Source: Streptomyces sp. RFCAC02
Lineage (GTDB): Bacteria > Actinomycetota > Actinomycetes > Streptomycetales > Streptomycetaceae
Reading direction: 5' to 3'
NCBI RefSeq assembly: GCF_004193175.1
Contig: NZ_SAUH01000001.1
Span: forward strand, 4,121,001-4,185,000
DNA: 64,000 nucleotides
Shown here: one piece after another, positions 41,708 to 52,300 of the stretch
How the letters are laid out: each line of letters begins with the position of its first letter
Position numbering within the stretch: position 1 is the first letter of the stretch
The notes under the pieces: generated by a model
Database searches by the model: none
Told to the model about the DNA's origin: nothing
Seen by the model: the letters and a program-made list of their open reading frames with translations, nothing else
Program-made: the position numbers and the translations under genes

Positions 41708-43441
41708 GTGCGGAGGAGCGGTATACGCGGCGAGGATGACGACGGGGCCGCCGGTGGCGGCGTCCGCGCGGACGGCGCACGGGACGACGGCGGTCCGGGG
41801 ACCATTCCGCTCCAGCGCGCCTCACAGGACGGTGTCCGTCCCGGCGGCCGCGCGGCGGCGCGAGCCGCCGCCCGCAAGGGGCAGCGCCGCCGCAAGAAGG
41901 AGACGCCGCGCTGGCGGCGCGTGCTCGTGTGGACCAGCGGGTCCCTGGCGTTCGTGATCGTCGCGGTCGCCGCGGCCGCGTACCTCTACATCCAGCACCT
42001 CAACGGCAACCTGGAGAAGGACGAGCTGAACCTCGGCGGCAACCAGCTCGAACGCTCCCAGCCGAACGCCGACGGCCAGGTCCCGCTGAACATCCTCCTC
42101 CTCGGTTCCGACTCCCGCGACGGCGAGGAGAACCAGTCCCTCGGCGGCGGCAGCGAGGGCGGCCACCGCGCCGATGTCCAGATCCTGATGCACGCCTCGG
42201 CCGACCGCAGCAATGTGACGCTCATCAGCGTCCCGCGCGACACGATGGTCGAGATCCCCGAGTGCACCGACCCCGACACGGGCACGGTCTACGAGGCGTC
42301 CGAGAAGGCCATGATCAACTCCGCGCTCGACCACGGCGGCCCCGGCTGCGTCGTGGCCACGTGGGAGGAGATGACCGGCATCCCCATCGACCACTTCATG
42401 ATGATCGACTTCGCCGGCGTCGTGGACATGGCCGACGCGATCGGCGGCGTCCCCGTCTGCGTCGACGCCAACGTGGACGACCCCTACTCCCACCTGCGCC
42501 TCGAAGCCGGCGACAACATCGTGCAGGGCGAGCAGGCCCTCCAGTGGCTGCGGACGCGCCACGGCTTCGGCAACGGCAGCGACGTCGGCCGGACCAAGGC
42601 GCAGCAGATGTACCTGAGCAACATGGTCGACGAGCTGCAGGAGAGCGCGTCCCTGACCAACGCGGGCGAGCTGATGGACCTCGCGGAGGCGGCCACCAGC
42701 GCCCTCACCGTCGACAACGCCCTCGGCAGCGTCCAGGCGCTCTACGACCTGGGCCAGGACCTCCGGTCCATACCGGGCGACCGGATGAACAGCATCACGC
42801 TGCCCACGCTCCCCGACCCCGAGGACGAGAACCGCGTCGTCCCCGACACGGAGGAGGCCGAGCCGCTGTTCTCCCTGGTCCGCCAGGACATCCCGCTGGA
42901 CGACCAGGACGCGGCGCCCGACGCGGACGCGTCCGAGTCCGCGGAGAGCGCCGATCCCGCCGACGAGATCCCCGTCGCCGTCCGCAACGGCACGGGCGCC
43001 GACGGTCTGCTCCCGGTCGACGGCCGCGCGACCGAGATCACCGAGGCGCTCCAGACCGCCGGCTTCACCCAGGCGGTCACGGACGCGACCACGGCGAGCG
43101 AGTCGACCTCCCGCGTGCTGTACGGCGCCGAGGAGGACCGGGCGAACGCCGAGGCGGTCGCCGAGGCGCTCGGCCTCCCCGCGAGCACCGTCCGGATCGG
43201 CACGACCGTGGACCAGGTGACGGTCGTCGTCGGCGCCGACTGGCGCGAGGGCACGACCTTCACCGAGCCGGCCTCCGACGACACGTCCTCGGGCGGCGGG
43301 GACTCCGGATCCGCCGGCGGGGAGACGGACTCCGGTTCCTCCTCGGACGACGCGGGCGGCGGTGACGCCGTGGACCAGGAGAACATCCTGTCCGGCTCCG
43401 AGGACAGCTGCATGGAGGTCAACCCCGAGTACACCTGGTGA
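41708..43441 (+). CDS. LCP family protein with LytR_C domain
   Basis: Paralogue of the preceding gene, 577 residues from the chosen GTG at 41708 (GGGGG at 5 bases; a GTG at 41696 is possible). TM helix, then LCP motifs NILLLGSDSRDG, RADVQILMHAS, ISVPRDTM, IDHFMMIDFAG, LRTRHG and DVGRTKAQQMY. The LytR_C domain is at about 415-510 (IPVAVRNGTGADGLLP). It ends in a Ser/Gly/Asp-rich tail. It shares the IPEC/GPGC/GGVPVC cysteine pattern with the gene upstream, so a recent duplication is likely. A terminator follows at 43447-43481. Confidence 0.92.
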   Translation: MRRSGIRGEDDDGAAGGGVRADGARDDGGPGTIPLQRASQDGVRPGGRAAARAAARKGQRRRKKETPRWRRVLVWTSGSLAFVIVAVAAAAYLYIQHLNGNLEKDELNLGGNQLERSQPNADGQVPLNILLLGSDSRDGEENQSLGGGSEGGHRADVQILMHASADRSNVTLISVPRDTMVEIPECTDPDTGTVYEASEKAMINSALDHGGPGCVVATWEEMTGIPIDHFMMIDFAGVVDMADAIGGVPVCVDANVDDPYSHLRLEAGDNIVQGEQALQWLRTRHGFGNGSDVGRTKAQQMYLSNMVDELQESASLTNAGELMDLAEAATSALTVDNALGSVQALYDLGQDLRSIPGDRMNSITLPTLPDPEDENRVVPDTEEAEPLFSLVRQDIPLDDQDAAPDADASESAESADPADEIPVAVRNGTGADGLLPVDGRATEITEALQTAGFTQAVTDATTASESTSRVLYGAEEDRANAEAVAEALGLPASTVRIGTTVDQVTVVVGADWREGTTFTEPASDDTSSGGGDSGSAGGETDSGSSSDDAGGGDAVDQENILSGSEDSCMEVNPEYTW

Positions 43442-43446
43442 CACGA

Positions 43447-43481
43447 CGCCGCCCCGCCCGGTGGGTCCGGGCGGGGCGGCG
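43447..43481. terminator. bidirectional terminator, 15-bp perfect stem
   Basis: 43447-43461 pairs perfectly with 43467-43481 around a 5-base loop, between convergent ends at 43441 and 43519. Confidence 0.85.
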
Positions 43482-43518
43482 GTCTCGCGTACGGGGTGGC
43501 GCGGATCCGGCGCTCAGG

Positions 43519-44541
43519 TCACGGCCGCGGCGTGCCGACGGGCTGCCGCCGCGATGCGATCACCTTCCGCGCCAGCTTGCGCGGGCTGGTGAGGTAGCCC
43601 CAGCCCCAGGACAGGTGCATCGTCGCGAGGGCCAGTGGGATCCGCGCCCGCGCCCCGGCGCCGAGTCCCTTGCCGGCCGGTACGGACCCGGCCACGATCG
43701 CCGCCAGGTAGCCGCCCGGCACCACGAATCCCCAGGGCGTCAGGACGGCGCCGACGACGATGCCCGCCGCGATCGCCAGCAGCGCCGCGGGCGGCGCGAG
43801 ATACCGCGGGTTGATCGACCCGGCGTGGTAGCGGGCCACGACGTGCCGCCAACGCCCGTAGTTCCGGTACTGCTTGGCCAACTCCCGCACCGAGGGGCGC
43901 GGCCGGTAGGACACCAGCAGTTCGGGGGAGAACCAGACGAGGCCGCCGTCCTGCCGGATGCGGTAGTTGAGCTCCCAGTCCTGCGCGCGGATGAACTCCA
44001 CGTTGTAGCCGCCCTGGCGCTCCAGCACCTCGCGCCGGAAGACACCGAGGTACACCGTCTCGGCCTCGCCGGCCGCGCCGCCGGTGTGGAACGCGGCGTT
44101 CCCCACGCCGATGCGCGAGGTCATGGCGGCGGCGACCGCGCGTTCCCAGTCGTTCTCGCCCTCGGCGTGCATGATGCCGCCGACGTTGGCCGCGCCCGTC
44201 TCCTCCAACAGCCGCACGGCGGTGGCGATGTAGCCGGGGGAGAGCATGCCGTGCCCGTCCACGCGGACGACCACGGGGTGCCGTGACGCCGCGATCGCCG
44301 CGTTCAGCCCGGCCGGTGTGCGACCGGTCGGGTTCGGAACGGTACGGACCCGGCTGTCCTCGGCCACCAGTTGACCGGCGATCTCATCGGTCCGGTCGGA
44401 AGAGGGACCGAGTGCGATCACGACCTCGATCTCGCCCGGATAGTCCTGCTCCAGGATGTGCCGGACGGAGCTGCGGAGATGGCGTTCCTCGTTCAGCACC
44501 GGCATGATCACGGACACGGCGGGCGTGGGAATGCTGGTCAC
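43519..44541 (-). CDS. family 2 glycosyltransferase
   Basis: GT-A fold enzyme of 340 residues. The N-terminal nucleotide-sugar domain starts VSVIMPVLNEERHLRSSV with the metal DxD-like VDGHG, and the acceptor motif FIRAQDWELNYRIRQDGG has the catalytic ED-type acid. Two or three C-terminal membrane helices (about 250-310) anchor it. ExoA/succinoglycan-type synthases are the closest match by layout. It lies between LCP genes, so it probably builds a polymer that LCP proteins attach. It is predicted leaderless (TAACGT at 44548-44553). Confidence 0.9.
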   Translation of the reverse strand: MTSIPTPAVSVIMPVLNEERHLRSSVRHILEQDYPGEIEVVIALGPSSDRTDEIAGQLVAEDSRVRTVPNPTGRTPAGLNAAIAASRHPVVVRVDGHGMLSPGYIATAVRLLEETGAANVGGIMHAEGENDWERAVAAAMTSRIGVGNAAFHTGGAAGEAETVYLGVFRREVLERQGGYNVEFIRAQDWELNYRIRQDGGLVWFSPELLVSYRPRPSVRELAKQYRNYGRWRHVVARYHAGSINPRYLAPPAALLAIAAGIVVGAVLTPWGFVVPGGYLAAIVAGSVPAGKGLGAGARARIPLALATMHLSWGWGYLTSPRKLARKVIASRRQPVGTPRP

Positions 44542-44547
44542 CGGAGC

Positions 44548-44553
44548 ACGTTA
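44548..44553 (-). promoter_or_regulatory. -10 element, leaderless promoter
   Basis: TAACGT on the minus strand ends 6 bases before the GTG at 44541. Confidence 0.5.
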
Positions 44554-44635
44554 CCGCGAACGGGGGACCCGGGCGCGCGCCGCCCCGGTCGGTAAGTCCT
44601 ATGGCCATACCGTAGCGGGCGGGAGGTGACCCACC

Positions 44636-45733
44636 ATGCCCACCGCTCGACGCACCCGCCGCCGCTGGGGCCTGCGCATCACCGCCGGCCTGGCCGGCCT
44701 GGTCCTGACCGTCAGCGGAGCGGGCCACGCGATGGTCGGGACGGTCACCGACGGCCTCGGCCGCGTCGACCCGTTCCACGGCCTGGAGAACCGCCCCGAC
44801 GCGGGCCGCGGCCTCAATGTCCTGCTCGTCGGCACCGACACCCGCGAGGGCCTGTCCGCCGAGGAACGCGCCGCCCTCCACGTCGGCAACACCGCCTGCC
44901 ACTGCGCCGACGCGGTCCTGCTGCTCCACCTCTCCGCGGACGGCGACCGCGCCGACATCGTGAGCCTGCCCCGCGACACGTACGCCGAACTGCCGGAGCA
45001 CACCTTCAGCATGACGGGAGGTCACCACGACGCACACCCCGACAAGCTCAACGCCGCCCTCTCCCACGGCGGCCCCGGCCTCATGGTCCGCACCGTCGAG
45101 GACCTCACCGGCGTCCGCGTGGACCACTACCTGGAGATCAGCTTCACCAGCTTCATGCGGGCCGTCGACATCATCGGCGGCGTCCGCGTGTGCACCACGA
45201 CACCCCTCGAGGACGGCTACTCCGGCCTCGACCTGCCCGCCGGCACCCACACCCTCGACGGCGCGAAAGCCTTGGGTTACGTCCGGGCGCGGCATGTCGA
45301 CGGCGGCTCCGACCTCGGCCGCGTGGAGCGCCAGCACCGCTTCCTCGCCGCGTTCCTCGACCAGGTGCTCGACAGCGGCACGCTGCTCAACCCCGGCCGC
45401 CTGAAGGACACCGTGACGGCACTCACCGGCTCGGTCAGCGCGGACCACGGCCTCGGCGCCGAGGAGATGCTCGACCTCGCCCGCGCGGTGAGCGACCTGA
45501 CGACCGGCCGGGCGCACTTCGGCACCGTCCCGGTGGCGGACCCGGCGCACGCCGTCACCGGCCTCGGCTCGACCGTCCTGTGGGACGAGGCGGGCGCGGA
45601 CCGGCTCTTCCGCGCCCTGCGCGAGGACCGCCCCCTGCCGGCGCCACCGGCCGGGGAGACCCCGGCCGGGGACGGCACGGGCGCCGCCACCCGGGCACCC
45701 GCGCCCACCACGGCCGACGAGTTCACCTGCTGA
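44636..45733 (+). CDS. LCP family protein, short form
   Basis: LCP transferase of 365 residues with almost no cytosolic tail: an N-terminal anchor at about 11-32, then the LCP domain with NVLLVGTDTREG, CADAVLLLHLS, VSLPRDTYAELP, VDHYLEISFTSF, YVRARHVDGGSDLGR and a RQHRF. Catalytic residues are intact. It carries an unusual CHC pair just before the catalytic Asp. No LytR_C domain. GGGAGG precedes the ATG. It converges on fbiB. Confidence 0.92.
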   Translation: MPTARRTRRRWGLRITAGLAGLVLTVSGAGHAMVGTVTDGLGRVDPFHGLENRPDAGRGLNVLLVGTDTREGLSAEERAALHVGNTACHCADAVLLLHLSADGDRADIVSLPRDTYAELPEHTFSMTGGHHDAHPDKLNAALSHGGPGLMVRTVEDLTGVRVDHYLEISFTSFMRAVDIIGGVRVCTTTPLEDGYSGLDLPAGTHTLDGAKALGYVRARHVDGGSDLGRVERQHRFLAAFLDQVLDSGTLLNPGRLKDTVTALTGSVSADHGLGAEEMLDLARAVSDLTTGRAHFGTVPVADPAHAVTGLGSTVLWDEAGADRLFRALREDRPLPAPPAGETPAGDGTGAATRAPAPTTADEFTC

Positions 45734-45751
45734 CGGCCCGCCCGCCGGGGC

Positions 45752-47088
45752 TCACCGCACCGTGACGAACGCCTCCGCGTCCCGCGCGGGCCGCGCCCGC
45801 GGCGGCGCCGCGGCGTGCCCGACCGCGACCGCGCCCATCGGGTCCCACCCGTCGGGAAGCCCCAGCTCCGCCCGCACCTGCGCGCGGCAGAACATCGTGG
45901 ACGACACCCACGCCGAGCCCAGACCCTCGCCCGCCAGGGCGACCAGCAGGTTCTGCACCCCGGCGCCCATCGCCACGACGAACATCTCGCGCTCGGCGCC
46001 CGCGCGCCTGGCGTCCGGATAGGTGTGCGCCCCCTCCGTCACGAGGCACGGCACCACCAGGTACGGCGCAGCCCGCAGCACGTCCCCGCGCCGCACGCGC
46101 CGCGCGATGCTCTCCTCCGGCTTCCCGTCGCGCCGCAGGTCCGCGATCCACGCGTCCCGCATCACGTCGAGCAGCCGCTCCCGCGCACCGGCCGACTCCA
46201 GCAGCACGAAGCGCCACGGTGTCGTGTGGTGCGGCGCCGGTGCCGTGACCGCCGCCGCGACGGCGCGCCGCACGGCGTCCGGATCGACCGGCGCGTCCGT
46301 GAACTCCCGCACGGTCCGCCGCAGCGTGACGGCCTCCCGCACCGCCTCCGACGTGCCGAGCCGGAACATGTCGTGCGCCGCGTCCCGCACCAGGCCGCGC
46401 GCCGTCTGCCCGGTCGGCCCGACCCGGTGGGCGAGCCCGCGCACGACGGCCACCGGCAGGCCGGCGGTCTTCCCCTTCACGAGGTCGCCGGCGCCCGCGA
46501 GTTCGTCCGCGAGCGCGGTGACGGTGACCCCGAGCGGGTTGCCGTACGGATCGGTGCCGCCGCGCAGGTCGTCCACCACGGCGATCCCCGCGGCGCCGAT
46601 CGCCACATCCGTCTGCCCCTCGCGCCAGGGCCGCCCGAACGTGTCGGTGACGACGACGCCGACCGACACACCCAGCAGGTCGCGCAGCCCGCGCCGCACC
46701 CGTTCCGCCGACGCGTCGGGGTCCTCCGGCAGGAGCAGCACCGTGCCCGGCGGCGTGTTGGACGCGTCGACGCCCGCCGCCGCCATCACGAATCCGTGCC
46801 GCGACTCGACGATCCTGGCCGCCCCGCGGCGCGCCACGACCCTGACCGTCTCCTCGTCGATGGCGGACTGCCGGTCGTCCGCCCGGCGCAGCCGCCCCTC
46901 CGCCTTGCTGACGATCTTGGAGGTGACGATCACCACATCGCCGTCGGCGAGACCCGGCAGCCCGGCCCCCGACGCCGCTTCCGCGATCAGCTTCGCCAGG
47001 TCGTCGCCCTCCCTGACCTCCCCGATCCCCGGCAGCGCCCACACCCGGTACGCCGGCACCCCGGCCGGTACCGTCAGCCCGTCGTCCG

Positions 47089-47092
<4 letters not shown>
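45752..47092 (-). CDS. fbiB: coenzyme F420:L-glutamate ligase FbiB (two-domain)
   Basis: Adds the gamma-linked glutamate tail to F420-0. The product has 446 residues. The CofE ligase domain (about 10-245) has [31 protein letters not shown] and [17 protein letters not shown]. The C-terminal FMN-binding nitroreductase domain (about 250-440) has [13 protein letters not shown] and [11 protein letters not shown], which in mycobacteria reduces dehydro-F420-0. The GTG at 47092 overlaps the fbiA stop by 4 bases (GTGA). Confidence 0.95.
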
Positions 47093-48054
<962 letters not shown>

Positions 48055-48067
48055 GCGCCCCAGTCTG

Positions 48068-48568
48068 TCAGCAGGCCAGGACATCCCGTGACATGGGTGC
48101 GGCCTCGCTCCTCGGGTGCATCCGCATCTGCGTCAGTCCCGGGAAGTAGATGTGGAGGCTGACGGCGGGCTCCAGCGAGACGTTCACCACCTCGTGGACG
48201 TAGCCGGGGGCGAAGACGCGCAGCGAACCGGGCGTCAGAACCCTTGCCCCGCGGCCGCCGGCGTCCTCGGTGAGGGCGCCCCGCAGCACGGTGCACACCC
48301 CGCTCGAGTCGCCGTGGTCGTGGCGCCCGCTGCCCTGCCCGGGCACCCAGCTCAGCAGCCACACCTCGTAACCGGGGCCGGTCCGCAGCCGGTGGTACCA
48401 GCGACTCACCGCGTCGTACCGCACCAGGGGCTCCCAACACGCACGGTCCGCGGCCAGGGCGCCGGCGAGGCCGGCGAACTGGGCGACGGTCGTGGGGTGC
48501 GCCGGGGGCGGCGGCAGGAGATGCGGGATCGCCAGCGGGTTGCCGGCGATGTCGTTGTCGTTGTCCAT
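48068..48568 (-). CDS. cysteine dioxygenase
   Basis: Non-haem iron cupin that oxidises cysteine to cysteine sulfinate, 166 residues. The iron ligands His83 and His85 (GRHDHG) and His125 (YVHEVVN) are all present, with the cupin strand GVCTVLRGALTEDA between. No Cys-Tyr crosslink motif can be judged by eye. The start MDNDNDIAGN lacks a ribosome site. The gene leads into fbiA-fbiB on the same strand. Confidence 0.9.
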   Translation of the reverse strand: MDNDNDIAGNPLAIPHLLPPPPAHPTTVAQFAGLAGALAADRACWEPLVRYDAVSRWYHRLRTGPGYEVWLLSWVPGQGSGRHDHGDSSGVCTVLRGALTEDAGGRGARVLTPGSLRVFAPGYVHEVVNVSLEPAVSLHIYFPGLTQMRMHPRSEAAPMSRDVLAC

Positions 48569-49043
48569 GGGACTGCGGTGTGCCTCGATCCGGTCGAGCG
48601 GGCCTTCACGGTCGCGTCAACGCGCCGCGCGGTCCCGTGCATTGTTTCACCGGTTCCGGTCCGGATGGCTGCTGAAAGGTTTATGCACGGCGCGTCCGGG
48701 ACAGGTGCCCCGTTGCTCATCCGTGATGCGGCTGTGATCCCTGTCGCTGTCGCGGCCCGGCGGCAACACCGTGGTTCACGGGTGCGTCCTCCCCGGTGCA
48801 GGGGAGTGTGAAGTGACGGAGAACGACCGGGTTGGGAGACCGGAAGCACGGTGGACGCGCATAGTTTGTGCCGATTTGAACACTTTCTGTACGGGTGTGG
48901 TGCCGCAGGGTGAATCATCGGGTGAATGGCAGACCGTGGCTTGACTGCCGTAGAGCGCCACGCCTGTAATTTCACCCATGTCGTTCGAGCGGAATCGATA
49001 ACGACGGCATCACGGGGACGCAAAGAAGACGAGGGGCGCGCAT
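48569..49043. other. 475-base intergenic region upstream of whiB
   Basis: No supported gene. It holds the divergent promoters of the cysteine dioxygenase gene and whiB. The best promoter is at 48941-48970. AT-richer patches at 48860-48890 (TAGTTTGTGCC, GAACACTTTC) suggest a second whiB promoter or regulator sites. I could not place a convincing BldD or WhiA box by eye. Confidence 0.6.
48941..48970 (+). promoter_or_regulatory. whiB promoter
   Basis: TTGACT (48941-48946) and TGTAAT (48965-48970) with an 18-base spacer. Transcription would begin near 48977, leaving a 67-base leader with GAGGGGCG before the ATG. Confidence 0.65.
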
Positions 49044-49307
49044 ATGACCGAGCTGTTCCAACAACTGCTCGTCGAAGAGACGGACGAGGAACTCGGCTGG
49101 CAGGAGCGGGCGCTGTGCGCCCAGACCGACCCGGAGTCGTTCTTCCCCGAGAAGGGGGGTTCCACACGTGAGGCGAAGAAAGTCTGCCTCGCCTGCGAGG
49201 TCCGTTCCGAATGCCTCGAATACGCACTCGCCAATGACGAACGCTTCGGCATCTGGGGCGGTTTGTCCGAGCGTGAGCGGCGTCGTCTGAAGAAGGCGGC
49301 CGTCTGA
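49044..49307 (+). CDS. whiB: WhiB, Fe-S sporulation regulator
   Basis: Founding member of the Wbl family. It acts with WhiA to start sporulation septation. The 87 residues carry the four cluster ligands Cys25, Cys48, Cys51 and Cys57, the turn GIWGG (69-73) and the basic C-terminus SERERRRLKKAAV that contacts DNA. The sequence FFPEKGGSTREAKKVCLACE is near-identical to S. coelicolor WhiB from memory. Mycobacterial WhiB2 is the orthologue and also neighbours fbiA. Confidence 0.97.
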   Translation: MTELFQQLLVEETDEELGWQERALCAQTDPESFFPEKGGSTREAKKVCLACEVRSECLEYALANDERFGIWGGLSERERRRLKKAAV

Positions 49308-49339
49308 CGGACCGGAGGGGTGGCCGCGGTCCCAGCCGC

Positions 49340-49345
49340 TAGTGT
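49340..49345 (+). promoter_or_regulatory. -10 element within CCGCTAGTGTGG
   Basis: TAGTGT about 45 bases upstream of the ATG at 49390, in the same 12-base context as at 39885. Confidence 0.45.
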
Positions 49346-49389
49346 GGTGCGACGTCCACCACCGTCCAGCGAACCGGGGCCCGCCCTCG

Positions 49390-52300
49390 ATGTCCGTGCA
49401 AAGCCATCCTGAATTCCCGCGGCACGTCGTCACCGCTGTGCTCGTCTCGCACGACGGCGAACGCTGGCTCCCCGACGTCCTGAAGGGACTCCTCGGCCAG
49501 GACCGTCCGGTGCAGGACGTCATCGCCGCCGACACCGGCAGCGCCGACGCCTCCGCCGGCCTGGTGACCGACGCCCTCGGCGCCGAACGGGTCCTCCACC
49601 TCGCCCGCCGCAGCGGCTTCGGCACCGCCGTCGCCGAGGCGGCCAGGACAGCACCCGTCCTCACCCCGGACGAACTGCCCTATCTCAAGCGGCCCCCGGC
49701 CTGGGACCCCGTCACCCGCACCTGGGACAACAGCACCTACGACCTCCCGGAGTACCCGCACGGCGAGCCGGTCCACTGGCTGTGGCTGCTGCACGACGAC
49801 TCCGCCCCGGCGCCCGACGCCCTGCGCGAACTCCTCCGCCAGGCCGACGCCAGCCCCTCGGCCGCCGTCATCGGCGCGAAACTCCGCGGCTGGTACGACC
49901 GCAGGCAGCTCCTGGAGACGGGCGTCAGCGTCGCCAACAGCGGCCGCCGCTGGACCGGACTCGACCGCCGCGAGCAGGACCAGGGCCAGCACGACCAGGT
50001 CAGGCCCGTCCTGTCCGTGTCGACGGCCGGCATGCTCGTCCGCCGCGACGTCTTCGAGCAACTCGGCGGTTTCGACCGGCGCCTGCCCCTCATGCGCGAC
50101 GACCTCGACCTCTGCTGGCGCGCCCACGCCGCCGGCCACCAGGTACTGGTCGCCCCCGCCGCCGTGGTGCGCCACGCCGAGGCCGCCTCGCGCGAACGCC
50201 GCTCCATCGACTGCGGCGGCCGCCTCGGCGGCAGCCCGCACCGCGTGGACAAGGCCGCCGCCGCCTACGCCCTCCTCGTCAACGCCCGCGGACGCGTCCT
50301 GCCCTGGGTCCTCTTCCGTCTGTTCCTCGGCACCCTCCTGCGCGTCCTCGCCTACCTGGTCGGAAAGCTCCCCGGCCGCGCACTCGACGAAACCGCCGGT
50401 CTCCTCGGCACGCTGCTGCGCCCCGGCCGCATCCTCGCCGCCCGCCGCCGCCGCAAACACGCCGAGGCCCCGGGGCACGACCCGCGCGAACTGCGGCCGT
50501 TCTTCCCGCCCGCGGGCGCGACCGTCCGCACCACCGTCGAACAGATCGTCAGCAACTTCTCCGGCCGCAACGACCCGGCCGCCTCGTCCGGCGGCCGGCA
50601 CGGCGGCCTGGAGTCGGGGCCGACCAGCGACGACGCCGACGACCTCCAGGTCGAGCAGTTCGCCCGCGTCCGGCGCCTGGCCCGCCGCCCCGGCCCGATG
50701 CTGTTCCTCGGCCTGCTGCTCGCCGCGCTCCTCGCCTGCCGCGACCTCATCGGCGGCGGCGCCCTCACCGGCGGCGCCCTGCTCCCCGCGCCGGCCGAGG
50801 CCGGCGCCCTGTGGGACCGCTACCTGGAGACCTGGCAGCCCATCGGCACCGGCGGCACCGAGGCCGCGCCGCCCTACCTCGCGTTCCTCGGTCTGCTGTC
50901 GACCCTGCTGCTCGGCAAGCCAGGGCTCGCCATGACCCTCATCCTGGTCGCCTCCGTCCCCCTCGCCGGCGCCAGCGCCTACTTCTCGTCCCGCCCGCTG
51001 GTCATGTCCCGGCTGCTGCGCGCCTGGGGCAGCATCGCGTACGCCTTCCTGCCCGCCGTCACCGGCGCGCTCGCCGGCGGCCGCGTCGGCACGGCGGTCC
51101 TCGCCGTCCTGCTGCCCCCCATGGCCCGCTGCGCCATCGCGGCCCTGGGTCACGCGAACGGCGGGCGCGGACCCTGGCGCGCGGTCTGGGCGTACGCCCT
51201 CCTGCTCACCATCACCACCGCTTTCACGCCCGTCGTCTGGCCCCTCACCCTCCTGCTCGCCGTCTGCGCCATCGCCCTGCCGTTGCGCGGCGCGGCGGGC
51301 GCGGCACGGGCCAGGCTGCCGCGCGTCGCGGTCGTCCTGCTCACCCCGCTCGCCCTCCTCGGACCGTGGTCGTGGAGCGTCGTGCTCGACCCCTCCCGCT
51401 TCGTCCACGAGGCGGGCCTGCCGTTCGACCCGGGCCAGCCGGGGGCCGAGCAGCTCCTGAACGTCAACCCGGGCGGCCCCGGCACCCCCGCCACCTGGCT
51501 GCTCGCCGGCCTCGTCCTGGCCGCCCTCGGCGCCCTCCTGCGGGCCGAGCGCCGCCTCGCCATCACGACGTCCTGGACGGTCGCCCTCGCCGGCTTCGCG
51601 TTCGCCGTGTGGTCGAGCGACGAGGCGTGGGCCGGCCCCGCGACGCTCGTGCAGGGCCTCGCCCTCCTGTGCGCCGGCGTCCTCGGCGCGGACGGTGCCC
51701 GCTACCGGGTCGCCGCCCAGAGCTTCGGCTGGCGGCAGCCCGTGGCGGTGGCCGTCGCTGGCGCCGCGGCCATCGGTCCGCTGCTCGCCGCCGCAGGCTG
51801 GGTCCTCGGCGGCGCCGGCGGCCCCCTGGAGCGCGGCAACCCGGTCCAGGTCCCCGCCTTCGTCGCGGAGGACAGCGCCAACCAGGACCAGGCCCGCACC
51901 CTCGTGCTGAGCGGCCGCGGCGGCGACGACACGCCCGCCGACCACGTCACCTTCTCCCTCGTGCGCGGCTCCGGCGTCCGGCTCGGCGACGCCGACCTCG
52001 CCGCCGAGCTCGGCGGCGACAGCGCGCTCGCCGCGGCCGTCGGCGACCTCGCGGCCGGCTCGGGAGCCGACCAGGCGTCCGTCCTCGCCGGGTACGCGAT
52101 CCGTTACGTCCTGGTGCAGGACGGTTCGCCCGAGGCGCTGCGCGACGTCCTCGACACGACGCCGGGGCTCCAGCGCCTCAGCCAGGAGGACGGCACGTCG
52201 CTGTGGCGCGTCGACCGCGACCTCGCCCGCGTCATGGTGCTGCCGCCGGCCGGGGACGGCGAGGACCGCGCCCCCGGAGTGGGCGCCGACGCCGTCCCGG

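Noticed and set aside
48780..48960. BldD or WhiA boxes upstream of whiB
   Set aside because: Partial matches such as GTGAAGTGAC and GTGAAT exist, but none has the full symmetry, so I do not claim a site.
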